A stretch of 64,000 nucleotides of DNA, taken from contig NZ_CP115671.1 in NCBI RefSeq assembly GCF_027886425.1, positions 1,984,001 through 2,048,000 of the forward strand. Direction: 5' to 3'. This document shows positions 1 to 7,633 of the stretch, piece by piece. The notes beneath the pieces were generated by a model, which worked only from the letters and a program-made list of their open reading frames with translations, was not told where the DNA came from and made no database searches. The stretch's first letter is position 1. Every line of letters starts with the position of its first letter. The position numbers and the translations under genes were made by a program. This DNA is from Brevundimonas vesicularis (GTDB lineage Bacteria; Pseudomonadota; Alphaproteobacteria; Caulobacterales; Caulobacteraceae).

Positions 1-150
1 CATTTCTCAAGGCGCCCTATGCCGCTCCAGGGTTCGACCGGGGTCCCGATTACGTCCGATGTCCCGCGGGGAGCCAACGTCCGCTCATGGCGCATCAGCG
101 CTGTCTGAAGCGTATGGTGAGGAGGGGGGCGTTGATCGTGGGAGGTGGCC

Positions 151-777
151 ATGAGCCAGCCCGATCTTTTTTGTCTACCTCGTAAGCCCTGGAATACTGA
201 TCGGATGACTGGAGCCGAGACTCCACTCAAGCCTAAGCACATCTGGGCAATCCGACAGCATCTCAAATCGGTTGGATCGATCCGGGATCTGGCGATGTTC
301 AACATCGCGCTGGACGCGAAGCTCCGAGGCTGTGATCTGGTGAAGCTTCGGCTAGCGGATATCGCTCAAGGCGGAGCCATTCGCCAGCGCTCGACCATCA
401 TTCAGCAAAAGACAGGTCGCCTGGTCCCGTTCGAGATAACTGAGGCCGCGAGGGAGGCGCTAGCGCATTGGCTGGAGCGCCGGGGGCGCCGACGCGACGA
501 CTGGCTGTTTCCCAGCCGTAGCAAAGAGGGCGCGCACATAGGCACGCGCCAGTATGCTCGGCTGGTCGATACCTGGGCAAGAATGATCGACCTAAACCCA
601 AGTGCGTATGGGACCCACAGCCTGCGACGGACAAAGGTAGCGTTGATTTACAAAAAGACCGCAAATCTGCGCGCGTGTCAGCTTCTGCTCGGTCACGGAA
701 AGCTGGAAAGCACCGTTAGATACCTCGGCATCGAAGTCGATGACACATTGGAGATATCGGAACAGATCGACCTCTGA
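151..777 (+). CDS. small tyrosine recombinase / integrase, catalytic domain only
   Basis: Site-specific tyrosine recombinase of 208 residues, cutting and rejoining DNA through a tyrosine intermediate. All active-site residues are visible: Arg59 (KLRGCDL), Lys87 (QQKTGR), His156 and Arg159 (HSLRR), His182 (LLGHGK) and nucleophile Tyr191 (VRYLG). Phage-type integrases usually exceed 300 residues, so the N-terminal arm-binding and most of the core-binding domain are missing. I place the start at ATG 151 because GGAGG at 141-145 is a well-spaced ribosome binding site; an upstream in-frame GTG at 145 lies inside it. It stands at the edge of an accessory region with no obvious partner. Its target site cannot be told from the sequence. 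Confidence 0.85.
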   Translation: MSQPDLFCLPRKPWNTDRMTGAETPLKPKHIWAIRQHLKSVGSIRDLAMFNIALDAKLRGCDLVKLRLADIAQGGAIRQRSTIIQQKTGRLVPFEITEAAREALAHWLERRGRRRDDWLFPSRSKEGAHIGTRQYARLVDTWARMIDLNPSAYGTHSLRRTKVALIYKKTANLRACQLLLGHGKLESTVRYLGIEVDDTLEISEQIDL

Positions 778-803
778 GCCGGCTTTCGGGCAGTTCTTTG
801 GAG

Positions 804-826
804 AGCGGACTGTCCAAAAGTCCGCT
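804..826. repeat. perfect hairpin after the integrase gene
   Basis: An 8-base inverted repeat (AGCGGACT / AGTCCGCT) with a 7-base loop lies 27 bases after the recombinase stop codon. There is no T-run on either side, so it is a weak terminator at best. The AGCGG core resembles the other AAAGCGG palindromes in the accessory part of this window (near 2828 and 4867), so it may be a decayed copy of an intergenic palindromic repeat. Confidence 0.45.
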
Positions 827-865
827 TAGGGTGGGGAGCAGACCTTATCATGCCGCTTGCCACAA

Positions 866-1366
866 TCATTTCAAGGGCGTCTCAGCTATCACAACGGCGA
901 GATCTTCTTCGATAAAAGGTGCGAGAAACGCTCTTACAGGCCGGTTGAAACAGTCGATCCACGGCAGATTGTTGAAGTAGAACGACCAGAAATCTCGGCC
1001 CTCCACACTTGCGGCGAAAGACTTTAGAGCTAGTAGATCGGGAACACTCAGCCGCTGCGCTAGCGGCTCAGCAACGCACTGGATCGCTTGGTCGATTAGC
1101 GCGTCAGGCGTTGCAATCGCCCTATCCGCCAACCGTTCCGACAGTCGGAAGTCGCGATCATACAGGTTCGCGCCACGCGCATTCAGCGTTTCCCCCGACA
1201 GGCGCGCAGCGGCCATTTTAATCCCGTGGCGGTATTCGGGTGTGTAAGCCTGTCTAGGAAATAAAGCGGCGGCAGCGGCGCGGCGCTCAGATCCAGGATC
1301 TTGCGGCAGGGCTGGCGGGATCGGAGCCACTTGAAGGCTCAGGGTGAAAATAAGGGCTGCAATCAT
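866..1366 (-). CDS. hypothetical exported protein
   Basis: A 166-residue protein of unknown function. The first 20 or so residues are hydrophobic (MIAALIFTLSLQVA) and look like a signal peptide, so it is probably periplasmic. The remainder is alpha-helical and charged. Its C-terminal half (about 70-160) has the helical layout of small DUF2059-like periplasmic proteins, but I cannot confirm membership. It is convergent with the upstream recombinase and has no operon partner. Confidence 0.6.
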   Translation of the reverse strand: MIAALIFTLSLQVAPIPPALPQDPGSERRAAAAALFPRQAYTPEYRHGIKMAAARLSGETLNARGANLYDRDFRLSERLADRAIATPDALIDQAIQCVAEPLAQRLSVPDLLALKSFAASVEGRDFWSFYFNNLPWIDCFNRPVRAFLAPFIEEDLAVVIAETPLK

Positions 1367-1585
1367 TCTTTGGAACTACTGCGCGCTTTGACTGTCCGCA
1401 ACGGGTGGATCTTGCCGTGGCATGTACTGACATTTGTCAAAGTCACTCGTCAGTCACTCCACTATCGAGCTTCTGAAGCATACCATCGCTATAGCAATCG
1501 TTGCGATGATGGTCGGAGCTGAGGTTGGGTCGTTAGAGTTGCTTGTGCAGTGTCCAACCTGTGATTACGGAAATCGAGATGCGGA

Positions 1586-2026
1586 ATGGTTCGAGTATCG
1601 AAAGGCGCACTTCTGGCGATGGTGCTTTTACCCACGGCGGGTGCGATGACTGAGCAACGGGGTCGGATCACCGGCATCGGCGGTGTCTTTGTCAAAAGCG
1701 CCGACCCAACGGCCCTGGCTGCGTGGTATCGCGAGGTGCTGGGCCTTGACGTCGCTTCATGGGGTGGGGCGGCCCTGGCTTATGACGCGCCCGGCCATCC
1801 GCCTAAGGTGTCGTGGATGGCGTTTCCGCAGGCCAGCGATCACATGGCGCCGTCTTCACGTGAATTCATGGTCAACTTTTCCGTTGACGACATGGACGCG
1901 ATGATTGCGCGGCTCAGGGCGAACGCTGTATCCGTTCTGGCGCACGATGAAGACAATCCGTTCGGCCGCTTCATATGGATCCAGGATCCAGACGGTACGA
2001 AGATCGAGTTGTGGCAGCCGAAATAG
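1586..2026 (+). CDS. VOC-fold (glyoxalase/bleomycin-resistance-like) protein, possibly exported
   Basis: Member of the vicinal oxygen chelate superfamily. One VOC module fills the protein: the N-terminal beta strand GIGGVFVKSAD with ALAAWYREVLGL, and the C-terminal DPDGTKIELWQP strand that ends these domains; Glu in KIELW is the usual metal ligand position. Two starts are possible. ATG 1586 adds a 20-residue stretch (KGALLAMVLLPTAGA) that looks like a signal peptide, while ATG 1646 gives a typical cytoplasmic VOC protein. Neither has a strong ribosome binding site. Substrate unknown. A second VOC gene lies 355 bases downstream. Confidence 0.75.
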   Translation: MVRVSKGALLAMVLLPTAGAMTEQRGRITGIGGVFVKSADPTALAAWYREVLGLDVASWGGAALAYDAPGHPPKVSWMAFPQASDHMAPSSREFMVNFSVDDMDAMIARLRANAVSVLAHDEDNPFGRFIWIQDPDGTKIELWQPK

Positions 2027-2051
2027 ACTCGGCCGGTGGACAGGAGTCGGG

Positions 2052-2339
2052 CTAGGCGCTGCGCCAAGGCGTCAGCACCGTATAGCAGTTAACCTCCCGG
2101 GCGCCCGACCTTGCCGCGCGAATCAGGTTGCGATCGGCGAGGTGGCGCACCGCGTCCTGGACGCCGCGCTTGGAAAGGCCCGTTTGCTCTGCCAACTGGG
2201 CGTGACTGATGCCGACATCGCCAAGCGCCGACAGGCATAGATAGACCAGGAAAGCCGATGGCCGATGGTCATGACCGACCAGGTCTCGCATCAGCGTGTC
2301 CAGAACATAACCATCGATCTTGTACTGCTTATTGGTCAT
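2052..2339 (-). CDS. small winged-helix transcriptional regulator
   Basis: A 95-residue DNA-binding protein. Residues about 28-85 form a winged helix-turn-helix: a first helix ending in CLSALGDVG, the turn ISHAQLAEQTGLSKRGVQDAVRHLADRNLI, then a short wing. The order resembles the MarR/DnaD-type or plasmid-replication-initiator winged helix. It has no ligand-binding domain. The gene is divergent from the VOC gene at 2381, with only 41 bases between the two start codons, so it may control that gene and itself. That regulatory link is inferred from position only. Confidence 0.7.
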   Translation of the reverse strand: MTNKQYKIDGYVLDTLMRDLVGHDHRPSAFLVYLCLSALGDVGISHAQLAEQTGLSKRGVQDAVRHLADRNLIRAARSGAREVNCYTVLTPWRSA

Positions 2340-2380
2340 TTGCCTACGCCCGCGCGATTGACCTAGGCTGGGGGCATGCG

Positions 2381-2761
2381 ATGCGCCGAGCCTACACTCA
2401 CGTGATCAAAAAGCTCAACTACGTCGGAATTCCAACGGGCGATCAGGCGCGAGCCCTGGCTTTCTGGACAGATGTGATGGGGTTCACCATCACAACGGAC
2501 CGGCCCGTCGGTGAGCGCCGATGGGTTGAGCTGAAAATTCCGGGCGCCCAGACAGGGTTGTTGCTGTTCACGCCAGAAGGCCAGGAGGACCGGATCGGCA
2601 CCTTCTTCAATGGTTCGTTCGGGTGCGAGAACGTTCAGTATGAGTACGAACGCCTGTCGGCCAAGGGGGTCAAATTTCTGGGGCCGCCGGAGTTGAAACC
2701 GTTTCCCCACGTCTATTTTCGAGACCCTGACGGGAATACGTTTTTTCTGTCCAGCAGATAA
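2381..2761 (+). CDS. VOC-fold (glyoxalase/bleomycin-resistance-like) protein
   Basis: A 126-residue single VOC domain protein. The first beta-alpha unit reads LNYVGIPTGDQARALAFWTDVMGF and the last strand FRDPDGNTFFLSS, both typical of the family. No signal peptide. I chose ATG 2381 because the VOC fold begins a few residues later and a G-rich stretch (CTGGGGGC, 2368-2375) sits just upstream; the frame is open further upstream but shows no family similarity there. It is divergent from the winged-helix regulator. Members of the family isomerise, cleave or bind small toxic molecules; the substrate here is unknown. Confidence 0.8.
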   Translation: MRRAYTHVIKKLNYVGIPTGDQARALAFWTDVMGFTITTDRPVGERRWVELKIPGAQTGLLLFTPEGQEDRIGTFFNGSFGCENVQYEYERLSAKGVKFLGPPELKPFPHVYFRDPDGNTFFLSSR

Positions 2762-2827
2762 GGCTGCAGCAATTCAGACGGTCTGTGGGTCTGCTACGGG
2801 TCGATTTCAGTCCTGGTCTTAGAGGCC

Positions 2828-2843
2828 GAAAGCGGACGTTGGC
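2828..2843. repeat. partial copy of an AAAGCGGAC intergenic repeat
   Basis: The stretch GAAAGCGGACGTTGGC lies between the VOC gene and the sensor kinase. It shares its core with sequences near 804 and 4867 in this window. I recall similar palindromic elements in intergenic DNA of related alphaproteobacteria, but that is memory and was not checked here. Only one arm is well kept. Confidence 0.35.
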
Positions 2844-2887
2844 CCTCAGGCCGGAAAGCGATTGCGGTCGACGTCAGCCAGGGGTGG

Positions 2888-4672
2888 TCAGGCGACGTTG
2901 GCGATCTCAGTTGACCGAACTGCCGTGATCGCCCGACACACTTGGTCCAATAGACGTGTCGCCTCTATCGGCTTGGAGATATGCCCGTCGGCTCCAGCTG
3001 CCATAGACTTCGCGATATCTTCTGGCATGGCGTTCGCCGAAAGCACGTAGATCGGTGTGGTGAGAACCTCGCCCGTTGCCTCTAACGCCCTGATTTTGGT
3101 GATGGCAGTGAGGCCGTCCATGATCGGCATCTGCATATCCATAAGGATCAGGTCGAAGGTCTCGCATTTTGCTGTGTTGACGGCGTCGGCCCCATTCTCG
3201 ACGGACGTCAGACTGGCCCCAGCCGCGCCCAGGATGAGCTCAACGACACGGCGATTGACGGGATGATCCTCGGCCAGAAGTATGCGGAAGCCTCTTAGTG
3301 GCGCAGCTTCGATTTGTTCTTCCTCGTTGGCCCGAACGGTCTGAGTATTTGAACGAGCCTTGGCTAAATCCAGGGTCAAGATGAACATCGCCCCCTGTCC
3401 GGGAGCGCCATCTGCGGTCAGCGTCCCTCCCATAGCACCCGCTAGTGCATGGGAAATCGACAGGCCCAGGCCTGACCCGCCAAAACTCCGAGTGATTGAC
3501 CCATCAATCTGCTCGAACCTGGAAAACAGCTTTGCTTGGGCGGTCGCATCGAACCCGATGCCGCTGTCTCGAACCTTAATGGTGAAGCGGGTGTGAGAGG
3601 CGTCAGGTTTCGCAGCCACTGTCAGGTGGATGCTCCCGCTGCGTGTGAACTTGACGGCGTTGCTCAGCAGATTGGCAATGATCTGCCTGACCCTCACGGC
3701 GTCTCCTATGTAAGCGCCAGCAGCGTCGGGATGGACGACGACTTGAAGGTCCAGCCCCTTTGCCTGTGCCTGAGGGTCGAACAACGCCGCACAGGCATTG
3801 ACGGCGTCAGCCACGTTGAAGGGCTCGGCCAATACAGTGAGCTTTCCCGCTTCGACCCTCGCAAGATCGAGAATATCCGTGAGAAGCGTCTCTAGAGTTT
3901 TCGCGGACCCCTCGATCAGTTGGACCATTTCACGCTGATTTGAATCAAGATTCGTACGCGTCAGTGCACCGGCCACCCCCATGACCCCGTTAAGGGGCGT
4001 GCGTATCTCATGGCTCATGTTCGCCAAGAATTCCGACTTGGCCTGGTTGGCAGCCCCCGCTTTTTCAGCTGCGGCCTTCAACGCTTCAGACGTCTTTTCC
4101 GCGAGATCCAGCGATGCAGATACGGCCCTGCTGTCCGCCAATCCCCGTCGCGTCGCCGCAGCGAGATGAGCCACATACATGAAATTGGCGAGACAGACGA
4201 AGGCAGCGGTCTGTTTGCCCGGCTCCGTCACCAGCGAAATCAGAGGCAACGCCAGAAGCAGCAGGCCAAACGGCGCCGTAGCAGCCCAAACCATTGCGGC
4301 GGAGGAACTGGCGTGCAACCGCACATTCATCACCCCACCTGCAAGCACAGTGACGGCGAGCACTCGCCCCTGCCAACCTTCCATGAACCATGCCAACGGC
4401 GCGACGCTCGCAAACACGGTGGTGCTGACAACGACAGACGCGACAAAAAGCTGTTTACGCCAGTGGGGTGCGACAAACCCCTCTCTACGCATCGGCGCGC
4501 TTACCCAAGACGTGGCGAGTTGGGCAGCGACTGTCGCAATCAACCAAATTACCGGCCATGCTGCCGCAGCATGTAGAAACACGGCTGCCGCGATTCCCAC
4601 GCTAAAGAATAGCCGGATAGGAAACTCTCGGACGCGGCGGCGCGCAATGTCGGTCCAGTCTTGATCTCGCAT
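2888..4672 (-). CDS. membrane-bound hybrid sensor histidine kinase
   Basis: Two-component hybrid kinase of 594 residues. The N-terminal third (about 20-180) has roughly five or six hydrophobic segments and no recognisable sensor domain. A short linker leads to HisKA with the phosphoacceptor His221 (NMSHEIRTPLNG), then HATPase_c with N box NLLSNAVKFT, G1 box DSGIGF and G2 box GGSGLGLS. A C-terminal receiver has the acidic pair AEDHP, phosphoacceptor Asp512 (LILMDMQMP) and a conserved Lys (SKP). ATG 4672 is preferred over an in-frame TTG at 4729. No response regulator gene is adjacent, so the downstream partner, perhaps a phosphotransferase, is elsewhere. Input signal unknown. Confidence 0.9.
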   Translation of the reverse strand: MRDQDWTDIARRRVREFPIRLFFSVGIAAAVFLHAAAAWPVIWLIATVAAQLATSWVSAPMRREGFVAPHWRKQLFVASVVVSTTVFASVAPLAWFMEGWQGRVLAVTVLAGGVMNVRLHASSSAAMVWAATAPFGLLLLALPLISLVTEPGKQTAAFVCLANFMYVAHLAAATRRGLADSRAVSASLDLAEKTSEALKAAAEKAGAANQAKSEFLANMSHEIRTPLNGVMGVAGALTRTNLDSNQREMVQLIEGSAKTLETLLTDILDLARVEAGKLTVLAEPFNVADAVNACAALFDPQAQAKGLDLQVVVHPDAAGAYIGDAVRVRQIIANLLSNAVKFTRSGSIHLTVAAKPDASHTRFTIKVRDSGIGFDATAQAKLFSRFEQIDGSITRSFGGSGLGLSISHALAGAMGGTLTADGAPGQGAMFILTLDLAKARSNTQTVRANEEEQIEAAPLRGFRILLAEDHPVNRRVVELILGAAGASLTSVENGADAVNTAKCETFDLILMDMQMPIMDGLTAITKIRALEATGEVLTTPIYVLSANAMPEDIAKSMAAGADGHISKPIEATRLLDQVCRAITAVRSTEIANVA

Positions 4673-5120
4673 CTCGGCAAGATCACAGCGTTTGGTTGAG
4701 AGGCCGTGAACTTGTCTGAAAAATGTCAAAAATGTTGGCTGCCATCAGGTGGCTGTCATCGGCTCGATGACCTGCCACCATCCGCACTGGGTCGGGAACC
4801 GTCATGGGCTGTCAGCTGGAATTACGACTTTCGATCACACTGAATGTCGTGTTTGCGGCAGCCGTCGAATGACCGCTTTTGGCGCAAAGCGGCTGTGTTG
4901 GCCGCTCAGGGTAGATCGGGAAAAATCCACTGAGCGAGCGGGCCCCTTGGCGTAGCGGGCCAAACGCGGTGAGCGGGTAGGGACCAAAGACGGCTTCTGA
5001 CTCATCGCGGACCTTCGCTGCGGCCGCTTTCGGGAACGTCGTTGGCGGTTCGGATTTGTGACAATTCGCCATATCGCCTTCAGGGTCGCCGCGAACTTCC
5101 CCCGACGATATAGCTCAAAG
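4673..5120. other. 448-base gap with no credible gene
   Basis: The only open frames here are short, overlap each other and resemble no protein family. The stretch holds a palindromic element at 4867-4902 and another partial AGCGG-type sequence near 5028. It lies between the sensor kinase and the broken ATPase gene and reads as island scar sequence. Confidence 0.6.
4867..4902. repeat. palindromic intergenic repeat copy
   Basis: A 7-base inverted repeat CCGCTTT / AAAGCGG (4873-4879 and 4886-4892) with loop TGGCGC, flanked by GAATGA on the left and TGTTGGC on the right. The outer flank TGTTGGC echoes the copy at 2828-2843 (ACGTTGGC). It is probably a diverged copy of the same dispersed element. 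Confidence 0.45.
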
Positions 5121-5857
5121 CTACTTCTGTGACAGCGATCGATAGAAGGCTTTGGGTCGGGCCGGATCAGGTTGATGCATGAAGCAATCCTGCAGCGCAT
5201 CAATCGCCGACATCACGGTCTGAAGAGCGACAGCTGAATAGGCGCTGGTGCTGCCTGTCGCCCAATGGGAAATGAAGTTGCTCGAGATCGTCATACCGCG
5301 CTGCTCGAGCGCGGCTTCCTGCCCCGGGTCGAGCACTAGATCGCCGGCCTTCTTGTGAAGTTTGACGGCCTCATGAATGGCGGCGAGGAGGCGTCCGACC
5401 ATCTTCTGGTCGTCGTTAAAAGCCACGTCGAACGGCACGGGGATTTTGCAGCGGGTGATGATGTTGCCAAGTTGATATTCGAGGTACTGCCGGATGAACG
5501 GTGCCGCATCCGCCGCCCGCCCTTGGTTGAGCAGGTCGTTGGTCCCGTCCCGGACCTTGTTGATGGCGCCGGACTGAGGAAGTACCGCCATCTGCGGGGT
5601 ACCCTCGAGGCGCCGGTGCTGCCACTCGGTGCTGCAATTGTGTGCGTTGAACAGTTTCTCCAGCATCGTCGTGTCATGGCTGAGGAGAATGATCTGGGGG
5701 CCATCGGCCACCCGGGGACGGGCGAACTGAAGGCGGATGACGTCGATAAGATTGAGCTGGTGTCCCGCGTCCAGGCTTGAGGTGACATCGTCGAGGATCA
5801 TGAATTTGGGCGCACCCCCATAGAGAGAAGCGGCGGCCAAGTAGAGCCTGGTGGCGG
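5121..5857 (-). pseudogene. C-terminal remnant of an SMC/AAA-type ATPase
   Basis: About 240 residues of an ABC/SMC-like ATPase. Visible are the Walker B and D-loop region (KFMILDDVTSSLDAGH) and the H-loop or switch (IILLSHD), followed by a long helical C-terminal part. The P-loop (Walker A) and the signature motif, which must lie upstream in this fold, are absent. Extending the frame upstream gives about 20 unrelated residues and then a TAG stop near 5899. The only start in frame is a TTG at 5840. ATPases of this build are common in anti-phage and DNA-repair systems, but the partner domain is lost, so the original role cannot be named. It ends next to the integrase module at 5985-7435. Confidence 0.65.
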
Positions 5858-5988
5858 GAAAGGGTGTCGCGAAACTCGTCGATCCAGCGCTTCTGGAACT
5901 CTATCGCTGAACTCTGTCCAATCGCAGTGATGATTGTAATCAATAAGTTTTTATGGTGGAGCGCCTGATAAACGTGCGAGAAGTTCAC
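5674..5988 (-). CDS. overlapping hypothetical ORF, probably broken
   Basis: This frame starts with GTG 5988, overlapping the TGA stop of the 86-residue gene before it (GTGA), a junction used by many real gene pairs in this window. The first 55 or so residues (MNFSHVYQALHHKNLL onward) look like a plausible soluble protein. After about 5850 the frame runs antiparallel in sense to nothing known and overlaps the ATPase remnant in another frame. The likeliest reading is a real third gene of the integrase module whose 3' part was replaced or frameshifted at the join with the ATPase remnant. Confidence 0.3.
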   Translation of the reverse strand: MNFSHVYQALHHKNLLITIITAIGQSSAIEFQKRWIDEFRDTLSRHQALLGRRFSLWGCAQIHDPRRCHLKPGRGTPAQSYRRHPPSVRPSPGGRWPPDHSPQP

Positions 5989-6245
5989 ACGGTCGTCACC
6001 GATCCGAGCAGCTTCTCGCAGAGGTGAGCCCGCAAAAAATGATCAACCCACGGATCGCCAAAACTCAACGATAAGCTGGCTACCCCTCCGTTATTATGGA
6101 GGCGCCACTCGCCCGCCCCAGGCTGATGCAACGTAGCATCGCATCGTCTGAACTGATCTCTGTATCGGATCAGCGATGGCAGAGTGGGAAGTGAGGGCAG
6201 GGGGGCTGCCGGTTCCTCATGATGGAACAGATCGTACTGATCCAT
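5985..6245 (-). CDS. hypothetical protein coupled to the integrase
   Basis: An 86-residue protein starting MDQYDLFHHEEPAAP, with a proline-rich stretch (PLPSLPTLPS) and a more conserved-looking C-terminal part. Its ATG overlaps the integrase TAA by one base (TAATG), and its own TGA overlaps the next GTG. Such coupling means it is co-translated with the recombinase. I do not recognise the family. It may be an accessory factor, or the N-terminal fragment of a second recombinase as in recombinase-trio elements, but no catalytic residues are present. Confidence 0.55.
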   Translation of the reverse strand: MDQYDLFHHEEPAAPLPSLPTLPSLIRYRDQFRRCDATLHQPGAGEWRLHNNGGVASLSLSFGDPWVDHFLRAHLCEKLLGSVTTV

Positions 6246-7435
6246 TAGCAACCTATCCCTTCGCGAAGGGCAGCCAGCGCATCGTCGAACGTTTCGTCCC
6301 ACAACTTCGCGTAACGCGGCTCGAAAAACTTCCGAGCGTAGTGGAACGGCATTTCTGATCCAGGTGCCCAACTCATGAAAGGCCGGATTCTTCGGCTCAT
6401 CTCCTCGTGATCCATCCCGCTCGAAGAAAACCTCTGATATCTAACGACGCTAGCGGTATGGCGCAGACTGTGCGGCGAAAGCTGATTGCCTGCGCGCGCA
6501 GCCAAGTTTTCGCGGGCCGAGGGACTGAGGTTGCGCTTGATCACCTGGAATATCTCTTCAACGGATTGTTCAGAGAGCGGCAACCGCTGAGAGGATGAAA
6601 AAAGGAAGCCGTGGTCCGCATCCTTCCTGTACTGTGACGTGTAAATATCAATCGCAGAGAGCAAGGTACGAGATAAAGGCAAATCTCGCACTGCCCACCC
6701 GTTCTTCAACCGTGGCGGGCTTGCTCGAGTATCCTCAAGATCGGGTTGAGTTATTCTAATCCAGTGAACTTGACACCCCAAACGAAAGTCGAACTCAGAA
6801 TGAATGCTATCCGGCGTCAAGAGAAGCATTTCGCCACGCCGGAGACCTAGCTGAAAAAGCAGCAGGACCATCGTGTAATTTCGCCACCGAGCCGTCGCCG
6901 TTCTGAAAGGATTCCGACAGCTCGTGGGATCAACAAGCTCGAACATGTCTTCGAGAACGTCCGCCGGCAACGACCTCGCTGTCTGGCTGGTGGGCCTCGC
7001 AGCTGGCGCATTTCGCAGTTGAGAATATGACCTTTGGAGCGCTTTAAGCTGCCGCGACAACTCATGCGCCTGTCCGGCGTTAACCATGTCCAATATGCCG
7101 AAGACAAACCGCTTCTGAAGCGCCCAGCGCTTATCAACCGCCTGGCGCGACTGGTGGCCTAATAGCGCCGAGGAGAGGACTGCCCCTATATCCCGCAGGT
7201 TCGTCTCTATGAGCGCCTTATCGAGATCCACCGGTGGCTGCATAGCTTCTGCATCCCGATAGAGACTGGAGATCGCCCGCGCATACTTCTCACGTGTTGC
7301 ATTCGCCGCATGCGCATTCACGAAGTCGAGCCAAATGGTGGCTGCGTACCTAGGGAAACCTAGTGCGTCGACACACGCAGGTCCGCATAGCGATGGCGGT
7401 ATCAAACTGATTTTGGAGACAGCGGGAGAATGCAT
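6245..7435 (-). CDS. tyrosine recombinase / site-specific integrase
   Basis: A 396-residue recombinase with both expected parts. Residues about 30-140 form a helical core-binding domain, and 155-385 the catalytic domain. Active-site residues: Arg199 (QLGLRRGEM), Lys244, His322 and Arg325 (PHSLRHT), Trp356 in the second-His position (SWAPGS) and Tyr366 (FHYARKF). ATG start at 7435. It heads a run of overlapping genes (6245, 5988) pointing at the ATPase remnant. The unusual insertion between the HxxR motif and the tyrosine sets it apart from XerC/D. It is probably the recombinase of a transposon or genomic island whose ends I could not define. Confidence 0.85.
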   Translation of the reverse strand: MHSPAVSKISLIPPSLCGPACVDALGFPRYAATIWLDFVNAHAANATREKYARAISSLYRDAEAMQPPVDLDKALIETNLRDIGAVLSSALLGHQSRQAVDKRWALQKRFVFGILDMVNAGQAHELSRQLKALQRSYSQLRNAPAARPTSQTARSLPADVLEDMFELVDPTSCRNPFRTATARWRNYTMVLLLFQLGLRRGEMLLLTPDSIHSEFDFRLGCQVHWIRITQPDLEDTRASPPRLKNGWAVRDLPLSRTLLSAIDIYTSQYRKDADHGFLFSSSQRLPLSEQSVEEIFQVIKRNLSPSARENLAARAGNQLSPHSLRHTASVVRYQRFSSSGMDHEEMSRRIRPFMSWAPGSEMPFHYARKFFEPRYAKLWDETFDDALAALREGIGC

Positions 7436-7633
7436 AGCTGGCGGAAGCTACAGCAGTTTTAGTTCAGCGCGATCAACCCCAATATGTGTCGATGCGGTCC
7501 GCTCAAACCCACGTCGCTGCGACGTTTGGATAGCTGCGCGCCGTGGGTTTGCGCTACAGCTGCAACAGAAATGAAACTGGCCGGCCTGCCGATAATATAT
7601 CTTAGGCGATAAAACTATTTTTGCTGCTTTGGG

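Noticed and set aside
33..60. A T-arm-like sequence (GGGTTCGACC) at the left edge as a tRNA end or att site
   Set aside because: The flanking bases do not form a T stem and no acceptor or CCA follows.
5920..7620. Terminal inverted repeats of a transposon around the integrase module
   Set aside because: AT-rich stretches near 5941 and 7610 look loosely alike in opposite orientation, but the match is too poor and gapped to call ends.
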